A DNA stretch of 9,004 nt from Flavobacteriales bacterium (lineage in GTDB: Bacteria; Bacteroidota; Bacteroidia; Flavobacteriales_D; Cryomorphaceae): the NCBI GenBank assembly GCA_020200995.1, contig JAIVHQ010000043.1:1-9004 (forward strand). Direction: 5' to 3'. Under the pieces are notes generated by a model. The model saw only the letters and a list, made by a program, of their open reading frames with translations, ran no database searches and was not told where the DNA came from. The translations under genes were made by a program, and so were the position numbers. Below are positions 1 to 6,907 of the stretch, piece by piece. Numbering within the stretch: the stretch's first letter is position 1; every line of letters begins with the position of its first letter.

Positions 1-1850
1 GCGCCGAACGGGGTAAAGAGCCGAGGGACTTCAAGCCTGCGGGGTCGTGGTGGCGCGAAACGGTGGGGGAGCCGCCCGTGATTTTAGATACCGCGCTCAC
101 GGCCCGAAGTGTGGAGCAAATGCGGACCTGGATGATCAAGCACGGCTGGTTTAACGCAAAAGTGGAGGCCGAAACGGTCGATACGAGGCGCAGAAAGCAG
201 AAGGATGTGAAGTACATCGTGACGCCCGGCGAGCCTTATCGGATTGACAGCATATTTTTTGACATTCCCGATGAACGGATCGAGCGGTATACCCATTTGG
301 TTCGCGAGGGTAGAAATTCTGTGATGCCCGGCAAGCGGTTCAACATCGATGCGCTTGATGACGAGCGGGAGGCACTGACGTCTTATCTGAGAAACATCGG
401 CTATTACGATTTTAACAAAGAGCTGATTTACTTCGATGTGGACAGTGCGCTCGGCAAGCACGCCGTTAATCTCACGTACGGTGTTGTGCCCCGGCAGGTG
501 CCCTATTCGGGCGATCCCGATTCGTTGCTCACGGTGCCGTACAAGCAGTATCGAATCAATAGCATTACCATTACCGATCGCCCGGTGCGCCGCGATATCG
601 TTCCCGAAAAAGCGGACACCCTGGAGGTGGGCAATTATCGCGTGATAGACCGCGGGCAGCTGCGGGTAAAGCCGAGAACGTTGACGCGGAACGTGCTTTT
701 CAATACGGGCGATTACTACTCGATTGATCGGGTGACTATGACGTACAGAAGATTGAGTGCCCTGCCGATTGTGAGGAGTACCGGCATTCGGTTTACCCCC
801 GTGGAGGATACTGAGACAAATAAGCTCCTGGACTGCTCCGTAACCACGGTGCCTGCTCCCCGGCAAAATGTATCGATGGAGGCCAGGGGCACCAACCGCG
901 GCGGATTTTTGGGCGTGCAGGGGGCTTTGAGCTACCAAAACCGCAATATTTTCGGCGGTGCCGAGCGTTTGGAAATCAACCTGACGGGAGGTTTGGAAGC
1001 GCAGCAGCTTTTGACAGGTAGTTCCTTTCAATCCGAAGATGCATTCGTGAGTGTGGGGCGAAATGTGCAGTTCAACACGCTTGAGTTTGGCCCCGAGATC
1101 GCCCTGACCATTCCAAAGTTTTTGCTGCCTTTGCGTGAGGAGCTTTTCGCAAAACGGTCGAATCCGCGCACCACTTTCAGGGCCAACCTGTCTTATCAGC
1201 AGCGGCCCGATTACGAGCGCACCCGATCTTTCGGCTCCCTTTCATACCGCTGGTCGGAGACCGATGACAAGCAGTGGACCGTGAGCCCGCTGGAGGTAAG
1301 TCTGATCAAAATCTTTAAGTCGGAGCAGTTCGAAAATCAGCTGAACGAGATCGGCGACCTCTTTTTGATCAACAGCTTTCAGGACCACTTTATCACGGCG
1401 AGCAGGGTGGCCTATACCTACAACACGCAGCGCCCGGGAAACAGAAAGCGAGATGCCCATTACTACCGCGGCGAACTCGAATCGGCGGGATCGCTTTTGC
1501 GGGGAGCATACCGACTTTTTGATGTTCCTGCTGACGAAGACGGCAACTATGAAATTCTCGATATCAGGTTTGCCCAGTATTTAAAAACAACCCATGATTT
1601 TCGTTTCTACAGACAGCACAATGAGAAGATGAGCACGGCCTACCGCATCACGGCCGGGGTGGGGTTGCCATTGAGTAACCTGAATGTTATGCCTTTTGAG
1701 AAAAGCTTTTTCGGAGGCGGTGCAAATGACATCAGAGCTTGGGAGGCGCGCACCCTCGGGCCTGGTTCTTACCGGGATCCTGAGCGCAATTTCGACAAGA
1801 TAGGCGACATCCTGCTCGAAGCCAATGTACCCTTCGCTCGACAACGGTGA
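1..1850 (+). CDS. BamA/TamA (Omp85) family outer-membrane assembly protein, TamL-like; 5' end outside window, 3' end frameshifted
   Basis: Omp85 proteins are outer-membrane beta-barrels with periplasmic POTRA domains that help insert other proteins; the Bacteroidota TamL branch pairs with TamB. The frame is open from base 3, giving 615 visible residues, and the GTG at 63 is not the true start because in-frame sequence before it reads on into GEPPVILD, a typical TamL stretch. Counting from that GTG, POTRA-like segments cover about 9-63, 59-141 and 163-264. The barrel starts near 267 with GTNRGGFLGVQG and NRNIFGGAE. The Omp85 loop-6 motif appears as FGGGANDIRAWEARTLGPGSY at about 550-570, where IRAW replaces the usual (V/I)RG(F/Y). 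After GDILLEANV (ending at base 1829) the family normally continues through several more strands, but here the frame reads PFARQR and stops. The missing tail is found in another frame (1831-1986). The family call is firm; TamL rather than BamA is likely but not proven. Confidence 0.88.
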   Translation, partial: AERGKEPRDFKPAGSWWRETVGEPPVILDTALTARSVEQMRTWMIKHGWFNAKVEAETVDTRRRKQKDVKYIVTPGEPYRIDSIFFDIPDERIERYTHLVREGRNSVMPGKRFNIDALDDEREALTSYLRNIGYYDFNKELIYFDVDSALGKHAVNLTYGVVPRQVPYSGDPDSLLTVPYKQYRINSITITDRPVRRDIVPEKADTLEVGNYRVIDRGQLRVKPRTLTRNVLFNTGDYYSIDRVTMTYRRLSALPIVRSTGIRFTPVEDTETNKLLDCSVTTVPAPRQNVSMEARGTNRGGFLGVQGALSYQNRNIFGGAERLEINLTGGLEAQQLLTGSSFQSEDAFVSVGRNVQFNTLEFGPEIALTIPKFLLPLREELFAKRSNPRTTFRANLSYQQRPDYERTRSFGSLSYRWSETDDKQWTVSPLEVSLIKIFKSEQFENQLNEIGDLFLINSFQDHFITASRVAYTYNTQRPGNRKRDAHYYRGELESAGSLLRGAYRLFDVPADEDGNYEILDIRFAQYLKTTHDFRFYRQHNEKMSTAYRITAGVGLPLSNLNVMPFEKSFFGGGANDIRAWEARTLGPGSYRDPERNFDKIGDILLEANVPFARQR

Positions 1851-1986
1851 GCGGTGGCTGTTTCAGCCGAAGGATAAATACGATGCGTACATCGAAGGCC
1901 TGAATGCCGAGCGCCCCTCAAATCGACAATTAGAGACATACAGGTCGCGTTGGAACCTGAATCTCGGAATCGGATATCCGTTTTGA
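1831..1986 (+). pseudogene. Displaced C-terminal tail of the TamL-like barrel
   Basis: This frame, shifted by one base from the main reading frame, encodes 51 residues beginning PSLDNGERWLFQPK and ending RWNLNLGIGYPF followed by TGA. That is what the C-terminus of a Bacteroidota TamL/BamA barrel looks like, including the final strand with a terminal phenylalanine, which acts as the beta-signal for membrane insertion. The GDILLEANV segment before the break would normally be separated from this tail by roughly 60-75 residues, including strands with a VDAGNIW-like motif; this estimate comes from memory of the family. None of that is visible here. The simplest reading is a deletion of about 200 bases whose length is 2 modulo 3, with its junction at about 1824-1833. 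The tail carries no stop codon or other decay, so the event is either recent or an assembly error. Confidence 0.82.
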
Positions 1987-2299
1987 TAACCTGAGTTTGA
2001 TTGTTATTCGGGGTTTCAGATGGCCATAAAATCTCGAAATACCACTTAGCGAGGCACGAGCGATCTCATAAGCACCGCTGAAAACATGCTGAAGCGCATA
2101 ACGCGCATTTTTGAAGCTTTAGCGGGCTCATGCAACGCGGTAGATCGGATTTTATGGACAAGTCTGCGCACCTGCCGGCATTTCGATGACCCACTTGTCT
2201 AATTTATGCGCATATTTAATTCATCGACTTTCCGGTGTTCTGCATAAATAATTTAAAATCAAGCGTTCTGAATTCTGAAGAATAATCGAACTCAGGTTA
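1987..2299. repeat. Intergenic element bounded by a long imperfect inverted repeat; possible structured RNA
   Basis: This fills most of the 365-base gap between the tamL-like tail and accD, and I see no gene in it. Its ends match as an inverted repeat: 1987-1997 (TAACCTGAGTT) is perfectly complementary to 2289-2299. The match runs on to 2016/2270 with 23 of 30 positions Watson-Crick paired. Six of the seven exceptions become G-U pairs in plus-strand RNA. Nested inside are 2024-2033/2148-2157 (10 bp perfect), 2067-2082/2118-2132 (imperfect, containing 2075-2082/2118-2125), 2094-2097/2103-2106 (gcgc arms), 2158-2163/2193-2198 and 2202-2209/2242-2249 (8 bp). It could be a 3'-UTR structure, a small RNA or a MITE-like element. 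I do not recognise it as RNase P RNA, tmRNA, 6S or SRP RNA. Confidence 0.6.
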
Positions 2300-2326
2300 A
2301 TCAGGTGTGCGCGATGAAAGATTTTG

Positions 2327-2334
2327 TAGCTTTG
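2327..2334 (+). promoter_or_regulatory. Candidate -7 element of the accD promoter
   Basis: TAGCTTTG matches the Bacteroidota sigma-A -7 consensus TAnnTTTG exactly. Transcription would start near 2340, leaving a leader of only about 10-12 nt before the accD ATG at 2352. No TTTG-type -33 element is seen about 19 bases upstream, so the call rests on the -7 box and its position. Confidence 0.5.
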
Positions 2335-2351
2335 TCGCTTAATTGCATCCT

Positions 2352-3218
2352 ATGGGCTGGTTTAAAAGGATTAAGGAAGGAATTACTACCTCCACCAAAG
2401 ACAAGAAGGAAACCCCTGAGGGCCTTTGGTATAAATGTCCGAAGTGTAGCAATGTGGTCAGTACTGACGAACACTCCGACAACAAGTGGGTGTGCATCAG
2501 TTGTGGCTACCACGAGCGCATATCGGGAGAAGAGTATCTTACTTTGTTTTTTGATGAAGGAAAGTTTGTCGAATTCAACAAGAGCATGTCTTCAGCAGAT
2601 CCGCTGAAATTCGAAGACACCAAAAAATACGCAGACCGCGTAAAAGCCACGCAGAAGAAAACAGGCTTGAAGGACGCCATCCGCACTGCCCATGGAAAGA
2701 TGGAAGGCCGACAGGTGGTGGTCGCCGCCATGGATTTTCGATTTATCGGCGGCTCGATGGGCTCGGTGGTGGGCGAGAAAATCTCCCGTGCCATCGACGA
2801 AGCCATCAAGCTAAAGGCACCGTTGATCATCGTTTCAAAATCGGGCGGTGCCCGAATGATGGAGGCGGGGCTTTCGCTGATGCAAATGGCCAAGACCTCA
2901 GCCAAGCTGACCCTGCTCGCAAGTGCGGGACTTCCCTACTTGTCGCTGCTCACCGACCCGACCACGGGAGGTGTTACAGCCAGTTTTGCCATGTTGGGTG
3001 ATCTCAATATTGCAGAACCGGGAGCCCTGATTGGATTTGCAGGACCGCGTGTGGTAAAGGAAACCATTGGTAAAGATTTGCCGGAAGGCTTTCAGACAAG
3101 TGAGTTTGTTCTGGAGCACGGATTTCTGGACTTCATCGCGCACCGCCACGAGCTCAAGGCTAAAATGGCATTGGCCATTGATTTATTTATGGAGAATGAG
3201 CAAGTTTCGAAGAAATAG
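2352..3218 (+). CDS. accD: Acetyl-CoA carboxylase carboxyltransferase subunit beta
   Basis: AccD pairs with AccA to form the carboxyltransferase that moves CO2 from biotin on the carrier protein to acetyl-CoA, making malonyl-CoA in the first committed step of fatty-acid synthesis. The 288-residue protein is full length. An N-terminal zinc ribbon has Cys29, Cys32, Cys48 and Cys51 (C-x2-C-x15-C-x2-C). The crotonase-fold carboxyltransferase domain shows GGSMGSVVGEKI at 133-144, SGGARMMEAGLSLMQMAK at 164-181 and PTTGGVTASFAMLGD at 203-217. The ATG at 2352 gives MGWFKRIKEG, a typical AccD start in this phylum; a TTG three codons earlier (2343) is unnecessary. No Shine-Dalgarno sequence precedes it. 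accA is not in the window. The stop lies 56 bases before rpsO with no terminator between, so some read-through into rpsO is possible, although rpsO has its own promoter signal. Confidence 0.97.
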   Translation: MGWFKRIKEGITTSTKDKKETPEGLWYKCPKCSNVVSTDEHSDNKWVCISCGYHERISGEEYLTLFFDEGKFVEFNKSMSSADPLKFEDTKKYADRVKATQKKTGLKDAIRTAHGKMEGRQVVVAAMDFRFIGGSMGSVVGEKISRAIDEAIKLKAPLIIVSKSGGARMMEAGLSLMQMAKTSAKLTLLASAGLPYLSLLTDPTTGGVTASFAMLGDLNIAEPGALIGFAGPRVVKETIGKDLPEGFQTSEFVLEHGFLDFIAHRHELKAKMALAIDLFMENEQVSKK

Positions 3219-3221
3219 CCG

Positions 3222-3229
3222 TATATTTG
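3222..3229 (+). promoter_or_regulatory. Candidate -7 element of the rpsO promoter
   Basis: TATATTTG, followed by CACCC, fits the Bacteroidota -7 consensus TAnnTTTG and begins four bases after the accD stop codon. The predicted start near 3236 gives a leader of about 40 nt before the rpsO ATG. A canonical -33 TTTG is not evident at the expected distance. Confidence 0.6.
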
Positions 3230-3274
3230 CACCCGATTTTAGATCGCATCACAAACATTCCTAACAATTTTGAC

Positions 3275-3544
3275 ATGTATCTAACTCCTGAAGTTAAATC
3301 AGAAATTTTTAAAAAGCACGGTAAATCCGCTGCTGACACCGGTTCGGCTGAAGGGCAGATTGCTCTTTTTACCCACCGCATTAGCCACCTCACTGAACAC
3401 CTCAAGCGCAACCAGAAAGACTATGCCACTGAGCGCGCTTTGGTAACATTGGTGGGCAAGCGCAGAAGGCTGCTTGACTATTTGAAGAAAACAGAAATCG
3501 ACCGTTACAGGTCGATCATTAAAGAGCTTGGAATTCGCAAGTAA
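3275..3544 (+). CDS. rpsO: 30S ribosomal protein S15
   Basis: S15 is a primary binding protein of the small ribosomal subunit. It binds 16S rRNA at a three-way junction in the central domain and forms a bridge to the large subunit. The ATG at 3275 gives 89 residues, the usual length. Visible hallmarks are DTGS at 21-24, an SHLTEHLKRNQKDY stretch at 37-50 with His42 and Asp49, and KRRRLLDYLKK at 62-72, ending in LGIRK. A longer in-frame extension to a TTG at 3227 would add 16 residues unknown in S15 and would start within the -7 promoter box, so it is rejected. The gene has its own promoter signal and a strong terminator, then pnp follows. The rpsO-pnp order is widely conserved in bacteria. 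No Shine-Dalgarno sequence is seen before the start, where the leader is A/T-rich. Confidence 0.98.
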   Translation: MYLTPEVKSEIFKKHGKSAADTGSAEGQIALFTHRISHLTEHLKRNQKDYATERALVTLVGKRRRLLDYLKKTEIDRYRSIIKELGIRK

Positions 3545-3577
3545 GCGCATCCACCGCTTTTATAACGTATTGAAGAG

Positions 3578-3610
3578 AGGCAACTGGTTGAAATACCGTT
3601 GCCTTTTTTT
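3578..3610 (+). terminator. Intrinsic terminator after rpsO
   Basis: AGGCAAC (3578-3584) pairs with GTTGCCT (3598-3604). The stem continues after a bulged T through GGT/ACC around the loop TGAAAT, and a run of seven T follows (3604-3610). This is a textbook factor-independent terminator, 34 bases after the rpsO stop. It should limit rpsO read-through into pnp, so pnp probably has its own promoter in the remaining 56 bases; TATTTG at 3628-3633 is a weak candidate. Confidence 0.88.
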
Positions 3611-3666
3611 GTTTAAAAACCACTTGGTATTTGAATGACTTTTTTAATCACAACACATAAGCAACA

Positions 3667-5817
3667 ATGAATTACGACTTAGTAACAAAAACAATCGACC
3701 TGGGCGATGGCAAGCAGATTACCATCGAGACGGGCAAACTTGCCAAGCAGGCCGACGGCTCTGTGATGGTGCGCATGGGCGATACCATGATGATGGCCAC
3801 TGTGGTGGCTACCAAAGAAGCAAAAGAGGGCATCGATTTCCTTCCGCTCACATTGGATTACCGCGAGAAGTACGCCTCAACAGGCCGTTTTCCCGGAGGT
3901 TTTTTCAAGCGTGAAGCACGCCCCAGCACCGACGAGATTTTGGTGATGCGATTGGTGGACCGCGCCCTGCGCCCGCTCTTTCCCAAAGATTACCACAGCG
4001 AAATCCAGGTAATGCTGGCCTTGATGTCTTCCGACAAATCTCACCAACCCGATGCATTGGCCTGCCTCGCAGCTTCTGCAGCATTGGCTGTGTCGAATAT
4101 ACCTTTTGCAGGCCCCGTTTCTGAAGTGCGTGTAGCACGTGTAGACGGAAAATTCATCGTGAACCCCACATTCGAAGAAATGGAAGGCGCCGACATGGAC
4201 ATGATGATCGCCGGAACACTCGACAGTGTGGTGATGGTAGAAGGTGCGATGCACGAAGTGAGCGAAGATGACATGGTCGGAGCCATTGAAGCAGGCCACG
4301 CGGCCATCAAGGTGCAATGTCAAGCCCTTACAGAGCTGGGTGCGGCTGTCGCCAAATCGGAGCCCAAGCGCGAGTACGACCATGAAGAAAGCGACGAAGA
4401 ATTGCGCAAAGCGGTCCACGCCCACAGCTACCAGCCTTGCTACGACGTGGCCAAGCAGAATCTTTCGAAAGAAGAGCGTGGAAAGGCTTTCAAGGAAGTT
4501 CGCCTTCAGTTTATGGAGCAATTTTCTGAAGAAGAGCAGGCAGAGAAGAAAGCACTCGTTAAGAAATACCACGGCGAGGCACAGAAGAAAGCTGTTCGAG
4601 ACCTGGTGCTCGCCGAAAACGTACGCCTTGACGGCCGTCGTCCCGACGAAATTCGCCCCATCTGGTGTGAAGTGGATTACCTGCCCGGCACACATGGCTC
4701 GGCTGTATTTACCAGGGGAGAGACCCAGTCGTTGACCACCCTGACCCTCGGTTCGAAGCTCGATGAGCAAACCGTGGACGGAGCCCTTTTTCAGGGAAAA
4801 GAGAAATTTCTCCTTCACTACAACTTTCCTCCCTTTTGTACGGGTGAAGCCTACCCGCTCAGAGGGACAAGCCGCCGCGAAATCGGTCACGGAAACCTGG
4901 CCCTTCGCGCTTTGAAAAACGTGATTCCCGGTGCACCCGAAAATCCTTACACCGTTCGCTTGGTAAGTGACATTCTCGAATCAAACGGGTCGTCGTCTAT
5001 GGCCACTGTTTGTGCCGGAACACTCGCACTGATGGATGGTGGGGTAAAAATCACCGCACCCGTTTCGGGAATTGCGATGGGACTTATCTCCGACCAGGAA
5101 TCAGGCAAGTACGCTGTACTTTCTGACATCCTCGGCGATGAAGACCACCTCGGCGATATGGACTTCAAAATCACTGGTACTTCCAAGGGAATCACCGCTT
5201 GCCAGATGGATATTAAGATCAAGGGATTGAGCTTTGAGATTCTCAAGAAGGCGCTCTACCAGGCCCGTGACGGACGTGCACACATCCTGGGAGAAATGCT
5301 GAAGACCCTCGACAAAACACGCGACGATTACAAACCACATGCTCCGCGCATCGAGTCTTTCATCATTCCGAAAGACATGATCGGCGCCATTATCGGGCCC
5401 GGTGGAAAAATCATTCAGGAAATCCAGGCCACAACGAATACAGAAATTGTGGTGGAAGAAATTCCTGAAGGTGGACGTGTTGATATCGTATCGGCCAATA
5501 AGCAGGATATTGATACTGCAGTTAGGCGCATTAAGAACATCGCATTCCCTCCCACTGCTGAAGTAGGCGAGGAATATGAAGGCGTTGTAAAATCCATTAT
5601 GCCCTACGGCGCGTTTGTAGAAGTGGTGCCCGGCGTGGACGGACTGCTTCACATTTCAGAACTCGAATGGAGAAAAGTCGACAAAGTCGAGGATGTTCTC
5701 AAAGAGGGCGAAATGGTAAAATTCAAGGTAACGGGTAAAGACCCGAAGACCGGAAAACTTAAACTTTCGAGAAAAGTACTTCTCGAACGACCCGAGCGCG
5801 CTCCTTGGCAAAACTAA
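3667..5817 (+). CDS. pnp: Polynucleotide phosphorylase (polyribonucleotide nucleotidyltransferase)
   Basis: PNPase degrades RNA 3' to 5' using phosphate, releasing nucleoside diphosphates, and can run in reverse to add tails. It acts in the cytoplasm as a trimer. The 716-residue protein is full length with the standard order: first RNase PH-like domain (about 10-145), helical domain (about 150-310), second RNase PH-like domain (about 315-545), KH domain (about 560-625) and S1 domain (about 634-703). The catalytic core shows YNFPPFCTGEAYPLRG (385-400), RREIGHG (403-409), SNGSSSMA (439-446) for phosphate binding, and GDEDHLGDMDFK (490-501) with the metal-binding and catalytic residues Asp493, Asp499 and Lys501 by comparison with the E. 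coli enzyme. The KH loop is IIGPGGK (575-581). The ATG at 3667 gives the expected MNYDLVTKTIDLGDG start, with no Shine-Dalgarno sequence. Confidence 0.98.
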   Translation: MNYDLVTKTIDLGDGKQITIETGKLAKQADGSVMVRMGDTMMMATVVATKEAKEGIDFLPLTLDYREKYASTGRFPGGFFKREARPSTDEILVMRLVDRALRPLFPKDYHSEIQVMLALMSSDKSHQPDALACLAASAALAVSNIPFAGPVSEVRVARVDGKFIVNPTFEEMEGADMDMMIAGTLDSVVMVEGAMHEVSEDDMVGAIEAGHAAIKVQCQALTELGAAVAKSEPKREYDHEESDEELRKAVHAHSYQPCYDVAKQNLSKEERGKAFKEVRLQFMEQFSEEEQAEKKALVKKYHGEAQKKAVRDLVLAENVRLDGRRPDEIRPIWCEVDYLPGTHGSAVFTRGETQSLTTLTLGSKLDEQTVDGALFQGKEKFLLHYNFPPFCTGEAYPLRGTSRREIGHGNLALRALKNVIPGAPENPYTVRLVSDILESNGSSSMATVCAGTLALMDGGVKITAPVSGIAMGLISDQESGKYAVLSDILGDEDHLGDMDFKITGTSKGITACQMDIKIKGLSFEILKKALYQARDGRAHILGEMLKTLDKTRDDYKPHAPRIESFIIPKDMIGAIIGPGGKIIQEIQATTNTEIVVEEIPEGGRVDIVSANKQDIDTAVRRIKNIAFPPTAEVGEEYEGVVKSIMPYGAFVEVVPGVDGLLHISELEWRKVDKVEDVLKEGEMVKFKVTGKDPKTGKLKLSRKVLLERPERAPWQN

Positions 5818-5874
5818 GGAGGCTCACATAATTAGTCTCGGAACTTGCCTTAGGTACGGTCCGCTTTTCATACT

Positions 5875-5914
5875 GCACCCGCAATGCTTTTTGTAACTAA
5901 AAGCTTGCGGGTGC
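5875..5914 (+). terminator. Large hairpin after pnp, probable terminator or 3'-end stabiliser
   Basis: GCACCCGCAA (5875-5884) pairs perfectly with TTGCGGGTGC (5905-5914). After a single bulged T at 5885, GCTTTT (5886-5891) pairs with AAAAGC (5899-5904) around a 7-base loop, giving 16 base pairs in all. No T-run follows on either strand, so it is not a classical intrinsic terminator. It may block 3' exonucleases or act with a termination factor. It lies between pnp and rpoD, and nothing else in the 146-base gap looks like a gene. Confidence 0.6.
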
Positions 5915-5963
5915 CGTTATATCAGGCGGTTTATATCCACACGAAAAGTATCAAGTTTTTTCT

Positions 5964-6833
5964 ATGAGACAGTTAAAAATCACAAAGCAGGTTACAAACA
6001 GAGAGACGGCCTCGCTTGACAAATACCTTCAGGAAATCGGCAGGGTTGAACTGTTGAGTGCTGAAGAGGAAGTGGACCTGGCGGAACGCATCCGCGCCGG
6101 TGATCACAAAGCCCTGGAGCGACTCACCAGTGCCAATCTTCGATTTGTCGTATCCGTTTCCAAGCAGTACCAGAATCAGGGGCTCACGCTTTCTGACCTT
6201 ATCAACGAAGGAAATCTCGGCCTGATCAAGGCTGCCCAAAGGTTTGATGAAACACGGGGATTTAAATTTATCTCCTACGCAGTGTGGTGGATCAGGCAAT
6301 CCATCCTGCAGGCCCTCGCCGAACAGGCACGGATTGTCAGGCTGCCACTGAACAAGATCGGATCGATCAATAAAATCAACAAGGAATTCGCCCGTCTTGA
6401 GCAGCAGTACGAGCGTCCTCCTACGCCCGCAGAATTGGCTGAAGCCTTGGAGCTCACTTTGGAAGAGGTGAAGCAATCCATCTCAAATTCGGGGAGGCAT
6501 GTATCCATGGATGCGCCGCTTACCGAAGATGATAGCTCCAGCGGAAGCATGTACGAAGTATATTTGGACAACGATGGCTCATCACCTGAAGATGAATTGA
6601 TGCGGTTATCGCTTCATCAGGAAATTGAAAGGTCATTGCACGCCCTGACCATTCGTGAAGCTGATGTGATCAAGCTTTATTTCGGACTTACGGGCGATCA
6701 TTCGCTCACACTCGAAGAGATCGGCGAGCGGTTTGACCTCACACGCGAACGTGTGAGACAAATAAAAGAAAAAGCGTTAAGAAGGCTTAAGCACAATTCG
6801 CGCGGTGAGATGTTAAAGTCTTATCTTGGATAA
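5964..6833 (+). CDS. rpoD: Primary (housekeeping) RNA polymerase sigma factor, Bacteroidota sigma-A type
   Basis: This sigma-70 family factor directs RNA polymerase to housekeeping promoters. Its 289 residues lack region 1.1 and the long non-conserved insert of E. coli RpoD, which is normal for the Bacteroidota primary sigma factor that reads TTTG/TAnnTTTG promoters. Region 1.2 spans about 14-48. Region 2 spans about 51-121, with DLINEGNLGLIKAAQRFD (78-95) for core binding and FKFISYAVWWIRQSI (100-114) for -10/-7 recognition and melting. Region 3 spans about 129-205, and region 4 about 212-280, with the helix-turn-helix SLTLEEIGERFDLTRERVRQ (247-266). The ATG at 5964 gives MRQLKITKQV, a typical start for this group. 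No Shine-Dalgarno sequence is seen; the leader ends in a T-run. The protein is the cognate reader of the -7 boxes found in this same window. Confidence 0.97.
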   Translation: MRQLKITKQVTNRETASLDKYLQEIGRVELLSAEEEVDLAERIRAGDHKALERLTSANLRFVVSVSKQYQNQGLTLSDLINEGNLGLIKAAQRFDETRGFKFISYAVWWIRQSILQALAEQARIVRLPLNKIGSINKINKEFARLEQQYERPPTPAELAEALELTLEEVKQSISNSGRHVSMDAPLTEDDSSSGSMYEVYLDNDGSSPEDELMRLSLHQEIERSLHALTIREADVIKLYFGLTGDHSLTLEEIGERFDLTRERVRQIKEKALRRLKHNSRGEMLKSYLG

Positions 6834-6859
6834 TACGACCTTTGAAACAGAAAAAAGAG

Positions 6860-6886
6860 GGGGAGCCGTTGTGGTTCCCCTTTTTT
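6860..6886 (+). terminator. Intrinsic terminator after rpoD
   Basis: GGGGAGCC (6860-6867) pairs with GGTTCCCC (6873-6880) with one G-U pair and a GTTGT loop, followed by six T (6881-6886). An A-run at 6851-6856 upstream means the element could also work on the minus strand. It begins 27 bases after the rpoD stop and separates rpoD from rpe. Confidence 0.88.
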
Positions 6887-6887
6887 G

Positions 6888-6895
6888 TTTCTTTG
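6888..6895 (+). promoter_or_regulatory. Candidate -7 element of the rpe promoter
   Basis: TTTCTTTG (followed by CA) matches TAnnTTTG at all but one constrained position. It lies one base past the rpoD terminator T-run and 12 bases before the rpe ATG, so a transcript from here would have a leader of only a few bases. No clear -33 element is visible because that region is occupied by the terminator stem. This is a tentative call. Confidence 0.35.
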
Positions 6896-6907
6896 CAAAA
6901 AAAAGAA

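Noticed and set aside
63..65. GTG as the start of the TamL-like gene
   Set aside because: The frame is open back to base 3, and the residues before and after read as continuous TamL sequence; the true start is outside the window.
84..1031. Minus-strand open frame of 315 codons opposite the TamL-like gene
   Set aside because: It lies wholly inside a recognisable Omp85 gene, its product resembles nothing I know, and long antisense frames are common at this base composition.
1987..2342. tRNA or a well-known RNA such as RNase P RNA or tmRNA in the tamL-accD gap
   Set aside because: I see no tRNA T-arm or CCA-type end, no conserved RNase P core segments and no tmRNA ends.
3227..3274. N-terminal extension of S15 from a TTG
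   Set aside because: It would start inside the -7 promoter box and add 16 residues absent from S15; the ATG at 3275 gives the standard 89 residues.
3877..4890. Minus-strand open frame of 337 codons opposite pnp
   Set aside because: It is a shadow of the pnp codon pattern; the product is rich in Cys, His and Phe with no domain I can recognise.
5816..5822. AAGGAGG, a perfect Shine-Dalgarno sequence overlapping the pnp stop
   Set aside because: No start codon follows at a usable distance, and the other genes here do not use such sites; probably chance.
5917..5937. TTATATC occurring twice, 14 bases apart, before rpoD
   Set aside because: Too short and A/T-rich to separate from chance, and it does not match the TAnnTTTG promoter form.
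6842..6907. N-terminal extension of Rpe from a TTG
   Set aside because: It would translate the rpoD terminator hairpin into a sequence foreign to the family; the ATG at 6908 gives the usual start.
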